Shown piece by piece: positions 6,748 to 9,377 of a DNA stretch of 9,377 nt. Each line of letters starts with the position of its first letter. Position 1 is the first letter of the stretch. The DNA lies in contig VGDJ01000040.1 of assembly GCA_016869775.1 (NCBI GenBank), positions 1 to 9,377 of the forward strand, read 5' to 3'. This stretch comes from Alphaproteobacteria bacterium. GTDB taxonomy: Bacteria; Pseudomonadota; Alphaproteobacteria; Rickettsiales; UBA1997. Position numbers and translations under genes: made by a program. The notes under the pieces are model-generated. The model searched no databases. It saw only the letters and a list, made by a program, of their open reading frames with translations, and was not told the origin of the DNA.

Positions 6748-7860
6748 ATGTTAATTGGAGTTCCAAAAGAAATTAAAGATCATGAATATCGTTGCGCTTC
6801 AAGCCCTTCTGGAGTTAGAGAATTAGTAAATGCTGGTCACCAAGTAATTATTCAAAAAGGTGCGGGCGTTGCCATTGATTTTAGCGATGAGCAATACAAA
6901 GATTCTGGGGCTAAAATTGTCAATTCGGCTGAAGAGGTTTATGAAAAAGCAGAGATGATTCTTAAGGTTAAAGAACCGCAAAAATCTGAGTGTGATTTAA
7001 TCAAAAAAGAGCAAATCATATTTTCTTACCTTCATCTTGCAGCCGAGCCAAACCTTACCAAACTTCTGATGAAATCTGGTTGCCGAGCGATTGCCTTTGA
7101 AACTGTTACAGCTCATGATAGATCATTACCACTCTTAGCTCCAATGAGTGAAGTAGCTGGCAAGTTGTCTATTCAAGCTGGCGCAAAAGCTCTTGAAAAA
7201 TCTCAGGGCGGACGCGGTGTTTTATTGGGCGGAGTTCCGGGAGTCGAACGCGCCAAAGTCGTAATTATTGGCGGTGGCGTATCTGGAACAAACTCAGCAA
7301 AAGTGGCTATTGGTATGGGCGCAGAGGTTGTTATTCTTGATAAATCTTTAGCGCGCATTCGTTATTTATGCGATATTTTTGGCAACTCAGCCACAGTTCT
7401 TTATGCTTCAATTGAAAATATTGAAAAAAACGTTTTAGAAGCCGATTTAGTTATTGGAGCAGTCCTAATTCCGGGAGCGTCGGCGCCAAAATTGGTATCT
7501 AAAAAAATTGTTAAAGAAATGAAAAAAGGGTCAGTAATGGTTGATATTTCGATTGATCAAGGAGGTTGTTTTGAAACTAGTCGCCCCACATCTCATAGCA
7601 ATCCAACTTATGATGTTGATGGCGTTATCCATTATTGCGTTACCAACATGCCTGGTGCAGTTGCTCGCACCTCAACCCAAGCTTTAGAAAACTCGACACT
7701 GCCATTTACATTAGCAATTGCTAACAAAGGAATTCATAAAGCTCTTCGCGAAGACAAAAATCTTTTGGCCGGACTCAATATTTACGATGGCATGGTTACT
7801 TATAAGGCAGTCGCTGAAAGCCTTGACCACAAATATTTTGACCCTCAAGACTTTATTTAA
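6748..7860 (+). CDS. ald: Alanine dehydrogenase
   Basis: Ald catalyses the NAD-dependent interconversion of L-alanine and pyruvate plus ammonia in the cytosol. The protein begins MLIGVPKEIKDHEYR and contains the substrate-binding and catalytic residues Arg15, Lys75 (in KVKEP), His96 (in SYLHLAAE) and Asp270 (in VDISIDQGG), at the numbering usual for the family. The NAD site is VVIIGGGVSGTNSAKVA (171-187), with Asp198 closing the second strand. Further signatures are LLAPMSEVAGK, GGRGVLLGGVPGV and the HYCVTNMPGAVARTST stretch. At 370 residues it is full length. The base composition is less AT-rich than rsmG. It sits between two 16S rRNA methyltransferase genes, an arrangement with no obvious functional logic. 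A strong hairpin follows 4 nt after the stop codon. The related enzyme pyridine nucleotide transhydrogenase alpha is excluded by length and the intact catalytic set. Confidence 0.97.
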   Translation: MLIGVPKEIKDHEYRCASSPSGVRELVNAGHQVIIQKGAGVAIDFSDEQYKDSGAKIVNSAEEVYEKAEMILKVKEPQKSECDLIKKEQIIFSYLHLAAEPNLTKLLMKSGCRAIAFETVTAHDRSLPLLAPMSEVAGKLSIQAGAKALEKSQGGRGVLLGGVPGVERAKVVIIGGGVSGTNSAKVAIGMGAEVVILDKSLARIRYLCDIFGNSATVLYASIENIEKNVLEADLVIGAVLIPGASAPKLVSKKIVKEMKKGSVMVDISIDQGGCFETSRPTSHSNPTYDVDGVIHYCVTNMPGAVARTSTQALENSTLPFTLAIANKGIHKALREDKNLLAGLNIYDGMVTYKAVAESLDHKYFDPQDFI

Positions 7861-7864
7861 ATCC

Positions 7865-7895
7865 AATTTGAGGGCTTTAAAAAAGCTCTCAAATT
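7865..7895 (+). promoter_or_regulatory. 14-bp hairpin between ald and rsmA
   Basis: AATTTGAGGGCTTT (7865-7878) pairs with AAAGCTCTCAAATT (7882-7895) around a 3-nt AAA loop, with a single G-U wobble. It begins 4 nt after the ald stop and ends 11 nt before the rsmA ATG. It is not followed by a T-run on either strand, so it is not a classical intrinsic terminator. It could stabilise the ald message end, attenuate read-through, or control access to the rsmA start. A competing partner, CCCTCAA (7842-7848), lies at the end of ald and can pair with TTGAGGG (7868-7874). Confidence 0.55.
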
Positions 7896-7906
7896 CTTAA
7901 CAATTC

Positions 7907-8758
7907 ATGAAAATCCTTCCAACAACCTCAGAGCTAATCAAAAAATATCAATTACAAACCAAAAAATCTTTAGGGCAAAATTTTATCTTGGATAAAAATT
8001 TCACCGACAAAATTGCGCGTCTGGGTGGCAATTTATCACAATATGAAGTTTTGGAAATCGGAGCTGGCCCCGGTGGATTATCGCGCTCAATTTTAGATTG
8101 CGGTGCAAAAAAATTAGTAGTTATTGAAAAAGATCGAAGATGTATTTTGGCACTTCAAGAGCTTAAAGAATTTTATGGTGATCGCCTAGAAATTATTGCC
8201 GATGATGCCTTAAGAATTGATGAAACAAAAATTTTCGACAGCAATAAAAAATTCAAAATTATCGCGAATTTGCCATACAATATTGGCACTGCGTTAATTT
8301 TTAAATGGCTTAAAATTTTACCAAAAATTGAATCTATGCACCTCATGCTTCAAAAAGAAGTAGTGCAAAGGATTGTTGCCAAAACTGGCGACAACCATTA
8401 TGGCAGACTCGCAGTGATGATTAATTTGTTATGCGAGACTAAACTCAGTTTTTTAGTTAATAAATCGGTTTTTATTCCACCTCCCAAGGTAGATTCGGCA
8501 ATAGTTGAGATCATACCTTCAATAGCCAAGATAAATAAATATAACGATCAAAATTTATTAAAGAATTTTGAAATGATTGTATCGCAAGCCTTCAATCAAA
8601 GGCGTAAAATGCTAAAATCATCTCTAAAAAATTATCTGATTCAACAACAAATTCCTAAAGACAGAGTTGAAGATTTTTTTCGCAAACTTGATATTGATCC
8701 GAGTTTGAGAGCTGAACAAATCACTATCGAACAATTTTGGAAGATTTCACAAAACTAG
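7907..8758 (+). CDS. rsmA: 16S rRNA (adenine-1518/1519-N6)-dimethyltransferase
   Basis: RsmA (KsgA) dimethylates the two adjacent adenines in the loop of helix 45 near the 3' end of 16S rRNA, a late step of 30S assembly. Visible motifs are KKSLGQNFILD (19-29), the SAM site VLEIGAGPGGLS (48-59), acidic Glu74 in VVIEKD, DDAL (99-102), the catalytic NLPYNIG (121-127), PPPKVDS (191-197), and the C-terminal QAFNQRRKML (227-236). The 283-residue length is normal. The ATG at 7907 keeps the standard spacing to the SLGQNF motif. There is no Shine-Dalgarno, and a hairpin ends 11 nt upstream. The gene converges with the repeat-protein gene, with 17 bp between the two stop codons and no clear terminator. 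Confidence 0.97.
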   Translation: MKILPTTSELIKKYQLQTKKSLGQNFILDKNFTDKIARLGGNLSQYEVLEIGAGPGGLSRSILDCGAKKLVVIEKDRRCILALQELKEFYGDRLEIIADDALRIDETKIFDSNKKFKIIANLPYNIGTALIFKWLKILPKIESMHLMLQKEVVQRIVAKTGDNHYGRLAVMINLLCETKLSFLVNKSVFIPPPKVDSAIVEIIPSIAKINKYNDQNLLKNFEMIVSQAFNQRRKMLKSSLKNYLIQQQIPKDRVEDFFRKLDIDPSLRAEQITIEQFWKISQN

Positions 8759-8775
8759 ATTTAATCGCTAATTTT

Positions 8776-9377
8776 TTAACGACTATTATCATATTTATTT
8801 ACTAACGTTCGAATTTGTTGTGGGGTATATCGTCTACCATGAACTGTGAAATTTAACCCCCCGCCGCCACTTTTTGAAACTACAACATCACCACTTTTAA
8901 CTGTTTTACCTTGATTCCTAAGTTTTTCAACTTGACTATCTGTAGGGGTTGGTTCAGTTGGTTTCTTTTTTGATTTTGGAAGAGGCGGATAACTATGTTC
9001 TTCAACAAAAATTGATGAAGATGGATCTGAAACGGAATTTTCATCAGAGCTAAAACATTTTTTAAGAAAACCACCTAATTTTTTTATTTTGGACCAAATT
9101 TTATTTAATAATGTTTTTTGTGGAGCAGATTCAGTAATTGTATTATAATCTGGTGTTGATGGAGTTTGTCGAGCGCTAGAAGCTGGTGTTAGTGGATTTT
9201 GTGGAGCGCGAGAAGTTGGTGTTAGTGGATTTTGTCGAGCGCTAGAAGCTTGTGTTGGTGGAGTTTGTCGAGCGCGAGAAGCTGGTGATGGTGAAGTTTG
9301 TGGAGCGCGAGAAGTTGGTGTTAGTGGATTTTGTCGAGCGCTAGAAGCTGGTGTTGCGCTCTTTTTTAGAGCGCTAG
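8776..9377 (-). CDS. Unrecognised Pro/Ser/Thr-rich tandem-repeat protein, C-terminal part (runs off the right edge)
   Basis: On the minus strand a single frame stays open from the right edge to a TAA at 8776-8778, giving 199 residues without a start. Visible residues 6-71 are six 11-residue repeats of the form PLTPASSARQN or PLTPTSRAPQN, preceded by a diverged end of another (SALKK). Then comes a basic, partly hydrophobic stretch TLLNKIWSKIKKLGGFLKKC (about 88-107) with the only Trp and Cys, a Ser/Asp-rich and then Pro/Lys-rich linker (PPLPKSKKKPTEPTPTD), and a tail with SGDVVVSKSGGGGLNFTVHG and RRYTPQQIRTLVNKYDNSR. The repeats are likely disordered. I do not recognise the family. A secreted, surface or host-interaction protein is possible by analogy with repeat proteins of host-associated bacteria, but no signal peptide region is in view. 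The frame is real: repeat units are whole codons and contain no stops. Confidence 0.8.
   Translation of the reverse strand, partial: SALKKSATPASSARQNPLTPTSRAPQTSPSPASRARQTPPTQASSARQNPLTPTSRAPQNPLTPASSARQTPSTPDYNTITESAPQKTLLNKIWSKIKKLGGFLKKCFSSDENSVSDPSSSIFVEEHSYPPLPKSKKKPTEPTPTDSQVEKLRNQGKTVKSGDVVVSKSGGGGLNFTVHGRRYTPQQIRTLVNKYDNSR
9163..9377 (-). repeat. 33-bp tandem repeat (minisatellite), at least six units, within the C-terminal repeat protein
   Basis: Units read on the minus strand occupy 9328-9360, 9295-9327, 9262-9294, 9229-9261, 9196-9228 and 9163-9195; a diverged partial unit lies at 9361-9377 and the array continues past the edge. Each encodes 11 residues, with consensus [PS]-[LPSA]-[TS]-[PQ]-[AT]-S-[SR]-A-[RP]-Q-[NT]. 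A degenerate copy (PSTPDYN) follows in the coding direction. Units carry GAGCGC about once per repeat and are clearly richer in G and C than the rest of the window. A 53-nt stretch is identical at 9198-9250 and 9297-9349, three units (99 bp) apart. Confidence 0.93.

Noticed and set aside
7718..7900. 60-codon plus-strand frame at the end of ald
   Set aside because: Frame-shifted shadow of ald running into the hairpin region.
8759..8775. Terminator between rsmA and the repeat-protein gene
   Set aside because: The 17-bp gap is AT-rich but shows no stem of useful length on either strand.
8880..9074. 64-codon minus-strand frame near the right edge
   Set aside because: It overlaps the longer open frame 8776-9377, whose coding status is supported by whole-codon repeats; this one has no such support.
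9163..9377. 33-bp repeats considered as a CRISPR array
   Set aside because: The units are directly adjacent with no spacers, vary in sequence, and form a continuous open reading frame.

Overview
The window looks like a chromosomal segment of an AT-rich alphaproteobacterium, most plausibly a host-associated lineage such as Rickettsiales or Holosporales. The grounds are strongly AT-rich DNA with A/T-ending codons, respiratory complex I and ubiquinone genes, a Kdo transferase implying LPS, an AFG1/ZapE ATPase, a scattered operon structure, and a low-complexity repeat protein of a kind often seen in host-associated bacteria. This placement is inference from gene content; no rRNA or other decisive marker is present. 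UGA is used as a stop (ubiH-like gene), so the standard bacterial code applies. No tRNA, rRNA, CRISPR array, insertion sequence or prophage was seen.

Layout. Positions 1-1013 (-) hold the N-terminal 337 codons of nuoM. A 183-bp divergent spacer with a candidate nuoM promoter separates it from zapE (1197-2261, +). zapE converges on a three-gene minus-strand unit transcribed from right to left: class I fructose-bisphosphate aldolase (4817-5743), a UbiH-family FAD hydroxylase (3604-4791), and waaA/kdtA (2306-3607). The last two overlap by ATGA, and waaA has a clear GGAGG site. A possible 36-codon ORF (5740-5850, -) also overlaps the aldolase start by ATGA.

Positions 5744-6107 form an AT-rich divergent spacer with a perfect 18-bp palindrome and a 10-bp repeat whose A-tracts are in helical phase. 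To the right is a plus-strand trio: rsmG (6108-6737), alanine dehydrogenase (6748-7860) and rsmA/ksgA (7907-8758). Two 16S rRNA modification genes therefore flank an amino-acid enzyme. A 14-bp hairpin lies between ald and rsmA, just before the rsmA start codon. Finally, 8776-9377 (-) is the C-terminal 199 codons of an unrecognised protein. It begins with tandem 33-bp/11-residue Pro/Ser/Thr/Ala repeats, ends in a non-repetitive tail, and runs off the right edge.

How the genes relate. nuoM and the UbiH-like enzyme serve the quinone-dependent respiratory chain. Aldolase and alanine dehydrogenase connect to central carbon (triose phosphate and pyruvate). WaaA builds the LPS inner core, and RsmG and RsmA mature 16S rRNA. 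Most of the window is conventional housekeeping. The parts that are not are the repeat protein at the right edge, the structured 5744-6107 spacer, the small ORF ahead of fba, and the ald-rsmA hairpin.
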